Positions 1-12,013 are shown, numbered from the stretch's first letter. The stretch: DNA of 64,000 bases from Ophiobolus disseminans (GCA_010093685.1 MU006237.1:62001-126000), one strand, 5' to 3'. The notes: generated by a model from the sequence alone, not told the origin. Translations and numbers: made by a program.

Positions 1-40
1 AGGTACGGACGAGTCGGGGCTCTGAATTAGGCTGATCCAG

Positions 41-1721
41 TACCAGGGGCTCGAAGTGAAGCGCAGGTACTCCGAGTTTGCCTCGTTGCGCGCAACAATC
101 GTCAATCTACATCCGACCCTCATCATACCGCCCATACCGGAGAAGCACACACTCGCAGACTATGCTGCGAAGCCCACAAAGGCAAAGGAGGATGCGGGCG
201 TCATAGAGCTGAGGAAGCGTATGTTGGCCGTCTTCCTCAACCGATGTCGTAAGATGAAGGACGTTTTGGATGACGGCGTCTACTGGAGATTTCTCGACCC
301 ATACACCAGCTGGGTGCGCTTCCCTTGATCTTATGCCTTATCCAGAGCTAACTCAGTGAGGCAGAACGACGTACTCAGCAGTTCTCCCGTCGTCAATATC
401 CCCAAGCAGATCCTCAAAGCGCCGCCGCTCGATACCGCGAACCCCACCCAAGCGCACAGCTACCTCCCAGTCCCTTCGTCGTCCGCGAAGCTCAAGAGTG
501 GTGGTCAGACGTCGAGTTCAGGCACTCCTGCGGCGCCGGCCAACAGTGCCGCCATGCCCTCCGCAGCCGCACACACAACTCCTGGCCCCCAGATCTTTGG
601 GCGCTTCCCTCCGGAGACCCGTCAGTTGTCTGAAGAGGAGCTAGACCCATACTTTGTCAATTTCGAGAACACCACAAAAGACATCGAGCTTTTACTGCAA
701 GGCCCCATGGAGAAGACCAACCGGCGGTTGTTGCTGCATCTGGGAAACTGGGGGGAGGATATGGCGGATTTAGGCGCTCGTTTCAACGCATTCTCACTAT
801 CCGAACAATCGCAGTCACTCGCCGCAGCTATAGAGAAGACTGGCCAAGCAGTAGACTCCACCTACATCGGCACGACAGAACTAGCCTCGTCCCTCAGCGC
901 AAGCTTCTCCGAGCCAATGCGCGAGAGCGCACAGTTCGCCGGCGTCGTACGATCCGTCCTCCGATACCGCGTTCTCAAGCGAATACAAGAAGACATGACC
1001 AAAGACGAACTTGAAAAGAAGCGGAGTCTCCTCGAGAACCTCGAGGCCAGCGAGGCAGAAGCCAAGCGCTTACAACAACATCTCAGCGGCACCGGCCACA
1101 CACAACCCACACGCAGCCGCGCCACATCACACAGCTCACAACGCAGTGACACCGCTGGACCGCCGCCACGCGAAGAAGACCGCGCCTCCATCGACTCCGA
1201 CTTCCCACCCACCCACGGCGACACACCATCTGCTTCACAAGGCGCGCCCGATAGCAATACGTCGCCACCAAGCAGTCCGCACAAGAAGACAGCGAGCGGC
1301 AACTTTGTCACTAACAAACTCTTTGGAAGCATCACACATGCATTCAGGGGAATGGCTGACGTCGACCCCGAAAAGACGCGGAGAGACCAAATTGGGAAAA
1401 CGAGGGATAGTCTCGTCCAGCTGGAGCAGGCGCTGGGCGTTGCAGAGAAGGACACAAAGGACGCGAGTAGCGGCGTCATGAAGGACTTACGGAGGTTCCA
1501 GGACGAGAAGGAGAATGACTTGAGGCGGTATATGGTATGTTTGACACCTTTTGCGTTGCTAGGTGTAAGGAATTGGGCTAACGATGGGACAGATGGAGTT
1601 TGCACAGTGCCATATCGATTGGGCGAAACGGAATAAGGCGGCGTGGGAAGAAGCGAAGGTTGAGGTTCAGGGTATTGAACATGTTGGGGATGAGTATCCA
1701 CGGACGAGTGAGGATATGTGA
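41..1721 (+). CDS. SNX41: Sorting nexin 41 (Snx41), 3' part; PX end plus BAR-type coiled region
   Basis: Partial at the left edge. A splice acceptor at 39-40 opens the first visible exon (41-313), followed by 365-1534 and 1592-1721; the introns 314-364 and 1535-1591 restore one frame. The first exon is the end of a PX phosphoinositide-binding domain (KRRYSEF, then the proline stretch IIPPIPEKHT). The second carries the signature KAPPLDTANPT, a low-complexity Ser/Pro section and long helical segments typical of the BAR half of Snx41/Atg20 nexins. In this family Snx41 works with Snx4 in endosome-to-Golgi retrieval and selective autophagy. Identity with Snx41 rather than Atg20 rests on the WRFLDP..SW and KAPPLD stretches. 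The last exon ends with EYPRTSEDM and stop. Confidence 0.85.
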
Positions 1722-1925
1722 GCGTATGGAGGGGGTAATGGAGTAGATGTTGAGAAAGCTGAACGGCCACTGTGGAGACAGCACTCGGGCAGGTATTGCA
1801 TAGCAAGAATAATCAAGAACACCACCATCAACAATTACGACTTCACTAGCCAGTCTATACTACATACTTCACTATCTAACCACCCATTTCTCCTCTTCCC
1901 CCAAACACCAAAACAAAACCATCAT

Positions 1926-3578
1926 CTACGCCGTCAATGCACTACTCACGCCCAAAATCCCCATACCCACAAACGCACTCACAAAACACAGTCGCCGACT
2001 ATGCGTCAAATCCAAACTCTCCCCCAACAACTGCAAACTCACCATGGCCATAATCCCCGCCGTAACCCCAAACATACACCCATACACGCGATCCCCCAAC
2101 GCATCCTCGCCCTTTCCTCTGCCAGCAATCTTGAAACTCAGCGCCGCGACGCCCGCGCCTAGCGGCTGACTCACGCCACCCAGCAGCGCAGACCAGAACA
2201 TAGCTTTCCAGCGGGAATTTATCGCGAGGTAGAGCGGGAGTGCGAGCGCGAAGCCCTCTGTGATGTTGTGTATGAAGAGAGCGAGGAAGATGGAGAGGCC
2301 GAGGGTGGGGTTTGCGTGGTTTGTTGCGTATGTGATGAAGCCTTCTGGGATTTTGTGGAGGGCGATTGCGGTCGAGGTTTGGAGGCCGATGGAAAGGAAG
2401 ACGTTTGTGGGGACGTGGTGGTGGTGTTGGCCTGCGGCGTGGTCGTGGTGGGAGTGCGTGGTTGATGATGATGGGGAGGGGGAGGAGGAGCGCGAGTGTT
2501 TGTGCAGGGAGGGGTGGTCTGTTGAATGCCCGTTTGCGGATGCGAGGGTGGCGGTGGAAGTGTCTACTGTTGCGGGACCGGACTGGGTGGGCTGGAGCGG
2601 CGCAGTTTCGTCGACGTCTTGGAGAAGGGGTTGACGCTCGTTGGGGCCGGTCGTTTGAGCGCGGCTTGCACCCAAGGGGCGGGAAGAGGCTAAGTGGCTG
2701 CTGGATTTTGTGGTGTGGAGTCTGGTGGGCCGAGAAGTGGTGAGGACGTTCTTGAAGCATTCTGTTCCGCAGGTATCCGAATACCCAAAGCATTGGCCGT
2801 TCTCGTCGCAAGGTTTCTGTGAGCCTGTAACCAGTTGCGATACTTTAGACGAGATGGCTGTGTGTAGTGATGGTCTTCGGGCGAGAGGACGAGACGTCTC
2901 ATTGTTCGTCCCATACGAGCGATGTGCGTGTCCCTCGTGATGCCCATCAACATGCGGCAGTCCATTCATTTGCTCGTGCATTGGCTGGTGAGAGTGCCCA
3001 GCTTCTTCATCCCCGATCTTACCCTCCTCTTCATCTCCATGCTCATGATCACAGTCAACAACCGAATGCGGAATATACCGGTGCAGTATTTGCGATAAGA
3101 CGGAAATGCCAAGTGCACCGGCCAAAAAGCACCCCATTAATGTGAAGGTTGCTGCTTTAGGTGATAGACCACCTTTTGTTAAGTAATTCTTTGCTGACGG
3201 CAGCATGCTGTATAACGACGAGAAGATCTGCACGCGTTAGAGTGCATGAACTCGGACAAGCACATGTTGACGCATACCATGACACCAAAAGAAAGACTCA
3301 AGCCCGTGGATAAAAAGGCATTACTATCCTCGATCTTGAAGTTCTTCTTTCCCGGAAACCGGCGGATGATGAGGTCGACACATATTATCGATGCTGTTGT
3401 CTGTCAGACTTCACCAGTGACAACAGTGCGCAAGATGTTGTGTGTTTACCTCCAAATGTGCATGCTGCCTATCTGTTAGCGAAGCACTTTAGGTTTTCGG
3501 TATCATGCATGTAGCCGACGCACCTATCCCGCTCACTATCGCCATTATCCACCCGCGGGTGTCATTGTCGAGAACCAT
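1926..3578 (-). CDS. ZIP-family (SLC39/Zrt3-like) zinc transporter
   Basis: Four exons on the minus strand: 3578-3524, 3450-3472, 3278-3400 and 1926-3227, summing to 500 residues. The start MVLDNDTRGWIMAI matches the usual N-terminus of fungal ZIP proteins of this type. The C-terminal half carries the two metal-site motifs of ZIP transporters, HKIPEG (in ALHKIPEGFITYAT) and HNITEG (in FIHNITEGFALALP). A long loop before them is rich in His (HSHHDHAAGQHHHH), a common zinc-sensing or binding feature. Several hydrophobic helices flank the motifs. By family the protein moves Zn2+ (perhaps Fe2+ or Mn2+) into the cytosol; the long variable loop resembles yeast vacuolar Zrt3. Membrane location and metal are inference. 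The 23-nt second exon is the least certain part of the model. Confidence 0.85.
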
Positions 3579-4192
3579 GTCGCTTTCCTTGAGTGACGTC
3601 GGACAGCCAAACGCCTTCTCCAGTCTTTGCGCTACAAGTCTATGTCACCAAAAGAGCTCTTTATAGCAAGAGCATAAGTTCAATGAGCGGCGTATTGAGT
3701 ATGTGAAGTCTGAAGATGGAGTGTGGAGCCTGGTGCGACTGCTTTGACTGATTGTACCGTGATGGCGAGTCTGCATGCCAAGACAACGGACGCGCTAACC
3801 TAAATCTGCAGATCTTTCAATGCGCACGTCACGATTGGTTGAATTTCAAGAACTGTTCGACCATTCCACGCTGCTCAGAGAGTGGGATTGTTGCACAACC
3901 TCAGCAGAAGTAACGGACAGTGGGGAATCATTCAATTATTGGAAATAGTCTACATCTGACGTGGATCTCGTGGACCCGTCAAGTCTCCGTTTGCGGCCTG
4001 CTCCGAAAGGACAGCTTCTCCCGTCCACGCCATGGTCACTCGCCCATCGAGTATAAAGACAAAACTCCTTCCGATGCAGTTTCGGTGCCTCCGAAACACC
4101 AACGCTATGCTGAAAATGCTGTGAAGATATACATTCTGAATAGAAGGTTAGACAAAAGGGAACCGTTGTTAGAACGGTGTGCAAGACGCGAA
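3579..4192. other. Intergenic, no gene seen
   Basis: About 610 bp between the ATG of the ZIP transporter and the stop codon of the mannosyltransferase. It should hold the ZIP promoter and the 3' UTR of the glycosyltransferase. No convincing ORF, RNA gene or repeat was seen. Confidence 0.6.
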
Positions 4193-5840
4193 TCACTGGG
4201 CTGGAGGGTGTGGTGGCCATATCTTGCTCCACTTGCCCGGGCCGTGTTCGGGCTTCTCGTTGATGACTAGTAGGTTCAGCCCTCCGCACCAACCGCCTGG
4301 CTCGACGACTCGATCAACGTCGACCCAGCGGCCTGCGAAGTCGGCATTTGTGGCATTGCTAGCGAGTCCTTTCACTGGGTCGTCGTACTGCCACCACTTG
4401 TCGGTTACTGTCGCTCCAGGCTCCTCGTCAAGGCGGTTTGTGAAATCTGGGAAGCCGACGGCCTTGTTGAGGATGTCGTGGATTAAGGAGTAGAGCTGCT
4501 CTGGCCGGCGCGTGAGGGAAAGCCACCATAGCGTGCGCTCATCGTAGGCTACGCGGATGAAAGGATTTATGAAGATGCGAGGCTCCGAGGGGAAAGCTTT
4601 TCCGGACTCGCGATACTGAAGATCGGCGTTGATCAAGCAGCATTCCGAGGCCTCCCAGAATGTTTCCGGCGCGTACCGAAATCGGAGCGGAGATGTGCGA
4701 ATGTCGACAGATGTGTTCCGGTCGGTGCCAGGTGGGGTACTTCTGTTGGGGGTTGCCTGTTGCTGGAACCATCTCGCATCGTAGGCTACCATGCCTCCCC
4801 AGCAGCTGCGCACTCGCACGGCATCTGTCCCTGAGAGAACATCGTTCCTGCTTATCGCATTCTTGGTGGAGGTAAACCACGGGAAGAAAGGTATGCCGGT
4901 CATGTCGCCCTCGTAACCCGTAGTCGCGAATCGGTCGTAGAACTTGAAGGCATTGATGAAGTCGACGGCGCATGCAGCTGCGTAGTTTGCCTTTTTGTTC
5001 TCGTCGATGTTGGTCGCGAAGAGCAGCTGCACGGCGTCGATAGGGTTGAAGATGACGTCGTTGAGGAACAGGACCTTGTCGAACTTGACGCCATTCTTGT
5101 CGATGGGTGCGAGGGCGCGGTTTCGGACCTCGGCGAGGAAGGCGATGCGCTTGAGGCGCTTCTCCCCGGTGGGTAGGGTGGTGTGGGGTAGGGTGCTAAG
5201 GTCGAGGTCCTCGTGGATGATGGTGGAATTGCCTGCCTCGTTAGTTCTAGACGTGTACGTAAGTGGGGCACAACTCACATGACACTTTCTGGCGGAACTC
5301 GACCAGTGCCTGCTTGGTCTTGAGATCGGGGTTGTCCTCGTACATGCTCAGATGGACATTTTCCGGGCCCAGCAGGTCGATCAGCTGGAGCACGGCCTTG
5401 CCCCATGCGCCCGACGCCAGATTGCCCTTCTCCTCGTACAGGGCGGCTGTGATGAAGACCTTCTCCTGGTACGGGTTCGCGCGGCCGGGCTCGGTTGAAT
5501 GTGTGGCCCGCAGGCGGAGCTCATTGTAGTGTGGCGGGCGCACCGTGTAGCTGGGGAAGAATATGCTCACAACAAGCACGAGCAAGACGACGAAGTAGGG
5601 GATGGAGAAGATGGTCCAGTAGACCAGGCGGATGACGGAGCGTTTTCGGCGGCGCGGCGTGACATAATGCGCGTAGTCGGCGCGGTTGGGGAACCTCGAG
5701 AGGCGCAGCTTGGAGCCCAGTCGCGAGAGCCATGAGCGGGGCAGCGGGTGTGGCTCATTGTGTTCCTTTGCCTCGTCCTCGAAGCTGTCTCGGGGCAGGA
5801 GCTCGTAGTCGTTGGCCGACCGGCGGAGTTTGGCTGACAT
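4193..5840 (-). CDS. CAP59/CMT1-type alpha-1,3-mannosyltransferase-like membrane protein
   Basis: Two exons, 5840-5279 and 5232-4193, joined across a 46-bp intron to give 533 residues; the join makes the conserved KVSCNSTII stretch. The first ~80 residues are a basic cytosolic tail, then one strongly hydrophobic helix (YFVVLLVLVVSIFF), so this is a type II membrane protein. The lumenal part has the hallmarks of the Cryptococcus mannosyltransferase/CAP59 family (PF11735): VFITAALYEEKGNL, VHLSMYEDNP, VLFLNDVIFNP and the CWGGMVAYDARWF block. Family members transfer mannose or support capsule and cell-wall polysaccharide export in the Golgi. Exact acceptor is unknown; in non-encapsulated fungi a cell-wall glycan role is inferred. 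Confidence 0.85.
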
Positions 5841-6869
5841 TGGATCAGAGGGGGAGCGCCAGGTGAGACGGGGTCAGGTTGGTGCTTGGGAGGTGCGGCG
5901 AGCCATGTATGTAGAGGACTCTGGTTTCCGCGGACAAGTGGGGATGGGGATGCAGCGTGGGACGACGGTGTGGTGTGCGCAAAAAGAGTAGCAAACAGCG
6001 CTCCTTTTCCCCTCAAGGTGACCCCAACGCGGCTGCTCTATGCACCATACACGGCCGAGCCCCAGGGTCTGAGCCTGGGCGTGGAAAAGCGGGCTTCTGG
6101 ACCGTGCACCGCATGCCGCCTTCCCCTATGCGGCATCATTCGCTGCGGACCAGCACCCGTTGCACGAACGACGTTTCGTGGACTCACCCGTGACGGGCCT
6201 AGCACCTGGCCACGCTCGCGAGATGCCCCTGGGTGGGATGCCATCAGCGCGCCACTGCCCTACGCGAGCTGTCGTGACGGACTGCGCCTTCATCGCCGTC
6301 ATCAGCGCATTCCGCTCCCGAGCTGGAAACCTCCACCTGCCATCACCAACCCTCAGCCTAGGCCAGACCACCTGCAAAGAGGCACGAATCCCACAGCCGT
6401 CTAGTGTCACGGGCCGTGTCTCTTTTTCCAGCCTTGGGCGACAATGCGCGACTTGCCAACGCTGCCGTTGAGTACGCGTATATTGCGTGTACCGTAGCAG
6501 CTATTCGCTGCTGCAATGCCAAAACCAGGGATGAAGCACTCGGCCGAGTAAGCTCTGGTGGGTCAAACCTGGGGGCAATGCAGCGGCTGTTACTATCGAT
6601 AGAGCGCTGGCTTACCAAGTCGTGTCTGCAGCCAAAATGCCGCCTTTGGCATTAAACGCGACGCCAATCAGTCCAAATACGCACCTTAGCAGGCGCTGCA
6701 GCAGCAACACAAGCGAGAATAATCTTAGCCAGAAATAAGCAGAGCAAAAGCAATTTGCTTGTCAAAATACGATTTGCGGCAGCGGATCCTTCTATACGCG
6801 ATTATACGAACTCCACTTCAAATACGCCGCAAACATCAGAATTCCACCCTTCTTCTCCTATCTTACCCA
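5841..6869. other. Intergenic, no gene seen
   Basis: Roughly 1 kb between the mannosyltransferase start codon and the 3' end of the next minus-strand gene. ORFs here are short and lack recognisable protein features. No tRNA or repeat was seen. Confidence 0.55.
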
Positions 6870-8536
6870 TCATTGCAAGCTCGAGGCTGCACTTAGCGGA
6901 GACCTTGAAAGAGACCGCACATCCAGCATTGGGGATGACATGGACGGCGCCATCGGACGAATCTTCGACGACGCACTAACCCCCCTTCCATCTCCAGAGC
7001 CACCTTCGGATGCCGGCTCTTCAACAATGGGCTGCGGCATGGGCGACATGTTCGGCACTCGTTCGTACGACGACGGCTGGTCGGCGCATGTCTTCACCTT
7101 AGGAGGTTTTTCTTTTGGGCTGCCGACGCTTGAGCGCGGACGATCGGACTCCTTCCGCAAAATGTCATCCGCTCCAGACTCTCCATTCTGATTTCGTCCC
7201 CGACGCTGTCGTCGCTCTGCCACACTTCTTCTCCTGCCTACATCTTGCAAGTTGTCCCGCCTCTGGCTCGCGCGGCACCGCGTCGTCTCGAAGCTATTGC
7301 CTGCGGGCACAGTCAGCAAACACCTTTCTAATAGGCAGTACAAGGGCATCGGAATCAAGGTGGTGTATTACTCGGACCTTGACGCCGCCTCTCAACATCA
7401 GATTCGCGCGACACGCGACCTTCTGGCCTCGTATAAGGTGATGCATACCTGGCTTGTTCATTCGCCCTCCCTCCTCCACCTGCGTTGGCATCCCATTGCC
7501 GGGGATAGGACGTTGGCGCGTTCCATGTAACTGGATACTGCGGGAACTGGAAGGCCGCAGGTTCGGCAAAGCGTGGCGTGCCTTGCGGTATCGATGTTCG
7601 AGGGACCTCCTCTGCAGGTTCCGTCGACGTACTGGAGCTTGATGATGTTCCAGAGGTAGGTTGTTGCGCGGCTTTCTTTTTGAGACTTTCCTTGATTATG
7701 GGTGGATAATCGTCTACGAAGTGGATGAAGTCCGTCTCCTGCACCTTGTGGACACGCTTTGCTTTGGCTTTTGGCTTAGGCTGAGCCGCTCGTTGACTCT
7801 GCTCAAACAGTGCTGTGTACGCTTTGTGGGGTTTGTGGTAAGTCGGCATCGAGGATACTGACGCAGGAATCGGCATTGCCACACATGGATCTTGCTGTTG
7901 CGGCACAGGCACTGGCATCATGAACTGCTGTGCCTGTGGAAACGGCTGCTGACACATCTGAGGATGCATCTGCGCATGAACGTGCGGAAACACCGGAGCC
8001 TGTGGATACGCAATACCCATCTGCTGTGCACCCCCTTGTGGGTACCCAATGCCCATCTGCTGTGCACCACCATTCTGTCCCTGCCAGTCCTGCCACGGAT
8101 TATACTGCTCCTCCATCCCTCCTCCCCGTATCATCGGCGACGCAGGCAACACCTGTCTCGGTCTCTGCACCATACCCTCATCGCTCCATTCCGTCCCCGC
8201 CTCAATCATCCTCACATCTCCACGCCTACCCCGACTCCTCTCCTTCCTGCCCCTACTCCGACTCCGCCCCTTCGACCTACTCCTGCTCTTCTCCTTCACA
8301 TCCAGCCCCAGTCCCGTGCCCTCGCAATGCCGGCACGGCCTGCGCCATTGCGGCGGTGTAATGCGCCGCAGCCAGTGATCTAGCTCTAGGCATCGCCGGT
8401 GGATGTATTCGTGGATGAAGTAGATTGCTAGATAGAGTAGTGCGGAGCCGAAGAGCGCGGCGAAGACGAACGCGACGATGAGGTTTGTGTTTGGCATTGT
8501 GGTGGGGGTGGGTTGGGTGAGGGTAAGTAGAGGCAA
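6870..8536 (-). CDS. Hypothetical single-pass membrane protein with Arg/Ser-rich segment
   Basis: Two exons, 8536-7378 and 7300-6870, with a 77-bp intron (TTGCTGAC branch-like site, CCCGCAG acceptor). Translation can start at 8536 or at a second ATG 13 codons later (MPNTNLIVAF). One hydrophobic helix follows (VAFVFAALFGSALLYLAIYF), then a CRHCEGTGLGL turn and an Arg-Ser-rich stretch (KSRSRSKGRSRSRGRKERSR). The middle is Gln/Pro/Met-rich and contains two adjacent near-identical copies of GGAQQMGI(G/A)YPQ, encoded by a direct DNA duplication near 8007-8075. The C-terminus is basic and Ser/Pro-rich. I do not recognise the family. The gross design is a short lumenal/outer N-terminus, one anchor and a long disordered cytosolic tail; this is inference from composition. 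Confidence 0.65.
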
Positions 8537-9086
8537 GAGATGGAGGCACTAGAACGATAAGGAAATATGGGCACGAGGGTTTGTATTATCTTTTCTATGC
8601 GCGCATACAAAACATTTCTCGTTGGCTTTTGCAGCAAATACCACGTTTGTCCGCGTCCGAGCAAACTTTCCCTTTGTGCAACACTACAAACTCCGACTAG
8701 CCAGCGCAGCGCCCGCTTGTAACAATTGCATATGAAGTCCTGTTGCTCGCCGTGCAGCTGTCGTTGGTAGTACGCAACATAGCATCCCCTAGTCGTTTGG
8801 CTAGTTTCCGGCTGTCAGTGTCGTGTACTCGACTGAAGGTTTGGGCCGTACGGCGCTTCGAGGCAAACTTTGTGCGACGCAGTGTGAGGTACACGCGCTT
8901 ATCGTTGTGCGGATGACTTGGGACCACCCTCGTCTTTTTCCTTCGCCCACCTCACTCCCGCATTCTCGTATCCCCCACTCTTCCCACTCTTCCCATCCCC
9001 TTTCCCCCTACTCTCCTCCATCTCTCCCTCCCCCCCTCTTCTCCCCTCCTCAACTCACGCCTACACCCGCCCTCCTTGCGCCCCCG
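8537..9086. other. Intergenic with long pyrimidine-rich tract
   Basis: No gene recognised. About 8930-9060 is a strongly biased C/T-rich tract (runs of CTCCC, CCCCTT), giving misleading Ser/Pro-rich plus-strand ORFs. Confidence 0.5.
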
Positions 9087-9227
9087 CTACTGCTGCTGCG
9101 CCAACTCATGCACCTCTGCGTTGACGACGCGCATGCATGTGCGCATGAGGCAATAGGCGAAGACGATGACGAAGAAGCCGATGGCGAAGATTGCGAGGAT
9201 GATGGCGTCGTTGGGTTTGATGGACAT
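9087..9227 (-). CDS. 46-residue single-helix membrane microprotein (hypothetical)
   Basis: A short ORF of 46 codons plus TAG. It begins MSIKPNDAIILAIFAIGFF and continues through an uninterrupted hydrophobic helix of about 22 residues, then a basic Cys-containing turn (CLMRTCMR) and a polar tail ending in AQQQ. The amphipathic layout, sharp hydrophobic block and absence of stops in the helix suggest a real small protein rather than chance, although no homologue is recognised and no intron is needed. Its design (short N-terminus, one helix, basic segment at the cytosolic side) echoes the N-terminus of the neighbouring minus-strand gene at 6870-8536. Treat as a candidate until expression is shown. 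Confidence 0.5.
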   Translation of the reverse strand: MSIKPNDAIILAIFAIGFFVIVFAYCLMRTCMRVVNAEVHELAQQQ

Positions 9228-9937
9228 TATGGGAAACCGGTGAGCGGTGAGTGGGACGTGAGCTGGTAGGTAAAGCGTGTGGTTGGGGGTTGTTGAATGG
9301 ATTCTGAAGGCCGAAGGTGATGGCCTTGGATTGATGTAGTAGTCAATAACTCTGTCCCAAGGGTTACGGGTGTGTCCTTGATGTTGTGAAGACTGTGGTT
9401 CTGGAGGGATGGCAATTCAGACTCGAAGTGCAAAGCGGTTGTGACGGAGTTTTTGGTTGCTATGGAGTGCTTAGCGTCGATGTGTTTTGTGTCGTTGCGT
9501 TTGCTGCTGGCTCTTTCACTTTCAACTTCCAATCCATCTCATTACTATTTCCAGTCCGACAGACACAAAGTTATGAAGTTTGACCATCCCTCCCTTTAAA
9601 GCTGCCACACCGATTCTCCCAATCGTCTCGCCGTAGGGGCGAGTTGGGCAGCACGAGCCTGGTGAAAGAAACCCACCGCGGGTATGTTGAGATTGGTGGT
9701 GAGAAGGAATGTTTGGAGATGAAGACGTAGCCCACGAGAGATGCACGTTGCGTAGCTTTGGAAGGGAAAGGTTCTGATCATTATTTCACAAAAGTCCTGA
9801 CCTTCCCGAGCGGTTGTCATCGTTCTATTTCCCAATGTGTTGGCAGGGAATAAACCATCCATGAATGTCGGTCAGATTGTCAGAGTGTCGGGGGTGGCAC
9901 TGCATGGGGGCTGTGAACTCTTTATATTAACCGGTCA
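9228..9937. other. Intergenic, no gene seen
   Basis: About 700 bp between two divergent candidate genes (the 46-residue ORF and the membrane protein starting near 9938). A TATA-like tttatatta lies near 9921-9928. Minus-strand reading here is probably the 5' UTR of the microprotein. Confidence 0.5.
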
Positions 9938-12013
9938 GTGTGTCCTACCTTAACATTCCTCATTCGCATCCCGAGGTTTTCGTTTCCTTATACAAATTTT
10001 CGCGCCATGTTCCATGATATGGAGACTAGTAACATTGACGAACAGCGCTTACCTGATGCCACCACAAGTTTCCAGCTTTCTCTGCGCGCTGCCCCACCAC
10101 AACCCAACACCAAAACACACCCTGCCCCGGAATCACCACAGGATGTGGGGTTGACGAATTTTGGTCTACATGCCAAGCAGTCCAGTAGTGGAAGGCTTCG
10201 GCGTCATCAGAGCGCACCTGCTTGTCTTTGGACGGAACTGAAGAGCCCCGCCGATCCTACCAGTTATGCGAAGCTCACAGGGTATCCCAGTAACTACCAA
10301 GGACAGGAAATACTTCGATACTACTGCAGAGCTTGGCAGCGCATGCGGATCCTGATCAATAGCAGCTCTCGCCTCTTTCTTACAGCAATGTTTTGTGCTC
10401 TGTGCGCTCACATTGTGAAAAGGTACGAGAGCAAAGAAAACCTAACGACTACTGACACGATCTGGCTAAACGGTTTCTTAACGGCCATCCCTTTGTTCAT
10501 CATGCTGAACTTTCGATCCTCTCTCCAGAGTTATGCTAAGATTCTCCGCTGGTGGATCCTCGCGCGTTGGGAGTGGCCACTGGGGCAATTCGATCTAATT
10601 CTTGACATCGCATCAATCAAAGCCGTCTTTAAACTCCTATGGCAGGCACGTACGACCCGAACTTTGCAGAGGCACAGGATCAAGGTGTATTGCACGCCGA
10701 GCCGGACACAAATCTCGTGCTTGTAGTGGCTGCTCGCAAAAGTTGTAGGGACGATTAGTGTCGCATTGATTGGGCTTACCTACGACCTTGGACCAGCTGC
10801 TGACGGGCTCATACGCTCAGGTAGTGTCAGTGTTTCGAACGTCGAAGATGCTGCTACTTTCAGACATGCGCACTTCTATGGAGCCGCTACCACGCCCTCT
10901 ATGTACTTGCGCAGGGGCAGGAATGGAGCGGCACGATCCCTAGGACTGCAGGAACTTTGCTCGGGACAATATGCAGGCTTCTCAGCTCCCACCTGCCCGA
11001 CATGGCGCTACTCATTGCGTGGCCAATCTGAAGATTTCTTGGAGCCCTTGGATTCGTCACAGTCTTACATGACCGCGAATGCTGAATGCACCCGCCACAG
11101 TGTCGTAAGTCGCAACGCAACTTCAGTAACGTACGACTCAACCGACGGAGAGCAACAATCGTCCATCAAGACATTATTCTTCAATTCTGATGACCACAAT
11201 CCGGACTATGCTCTATCCTACACGTACGTTGATGAAATGGGCGGTTTGACAAGAGGTAGAGAAGCGAGCTCCTACGCAACGTTCTATGTCCTCTACAGAG
11301 CCGTCAATACGACGCGAGACGAATCCATTCGACTGTTCAAATGCAGAAACGAAGTATCAGGTTACGGGGAGATTTTCTCGAAGATCAACACAGCAGCCAC
11401 ACACGCCGTGGCTGCGGCCAAATCCTACCGGCCAAACCTCACAGAGGAAGCCATTCGTGACCCACCGCAAATGCTCAACACCAAAACCTACAGCGCCTTA
11501 AATGCATGCTCTATCGGATTTGTAGATCTGCTAGAGAAGCATCCCGCCGAACCTAACACGACGCTAGTCGCGAGTACGATCGCACAGTTTTCCATGCTCG
11601 CTGTGGCGGGTTTGGACCAGGGTCATCCCGCATCCCTTCAGATATGGAAGCAGGGCAGACAGCCGTACCGGGCGTCTCGAACCAAGATCAATTGGCCCTT
11701 TTTACTGGCTAATGTATGTGCTGCGCAATTGATACAAACGGTTTTCTTACTGGCTGGAATCATTCTCGCAAATGATATCATAGTCAAGGAAGAATTGCAG
11801 ATCTGTACAGCACGGCTTCTCGCTCCGGTGGCGCAGAAGATGGGTAGTCATGGCTCGCTTCTTCGAGTCGACGAAGTTGTCAAAACTCATGATGTTACTC
11901 TGAGATACGGATGGGAAGAGAGAAATGGTTTAAAGCGTGTAGTCATACATGAACGAAGAAGTGGAGAACCAATGGGGAAGTATAGGAAGTTTCTGGAGGG
12001 CAAAAACGGTTGA
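9938..12013 (+). pseudogene. Fungal multi-pass membrane protein interrupted by one in-frame TAG
   Basis: A single frame runs from 9938 to 12013 except for TAG at 10724-10726; both halves are in the same phase (262 codons before, 428 after). The likely start is 9938 or a downstream Met near 10019 (METSNIDEQRL). Hydrophobic helices occur on both sides of the stop: LFLTAMFCALCAHIV and LNGFLTAIPLFIMLNF before, WLLAKVVGTISVALIGLTYDL immediately after, and LIQTVFLLAGIILAND near the end. The stretch around the stop resembles conserved sequence of a family of uncharacterised fungal membrane proteins, so the TAG seems to replace a normal codon. Options are a recent nonsense mutation, readthrough, or a base error. 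A 42-bp intron (10685-10726) would also restore the frame but lacks a branch site and removes conserved-looking residues. Confidence 0.6.

Noticed and set aside
862..1806. Long minus-strand ORF over the sorting nexin gene
   Set aside because: Lies antisense to a well-supported coding region; Ser/Cys-rich composition is typical of a shadow frame.
8823..9269. Plus-strand Ser/Pro-rich ORF
   Set aside because: Produced by the pyrimidine-rich tract; the better candidate is the minus-strand 46-residue ORF.
10685..10726. A 42-bp intron that would remove the TAG in the 9938-12013 gene
   Set aside because: It lacks a branch site, is shorter than other introns here, and its deletion removes residues that look conserved.
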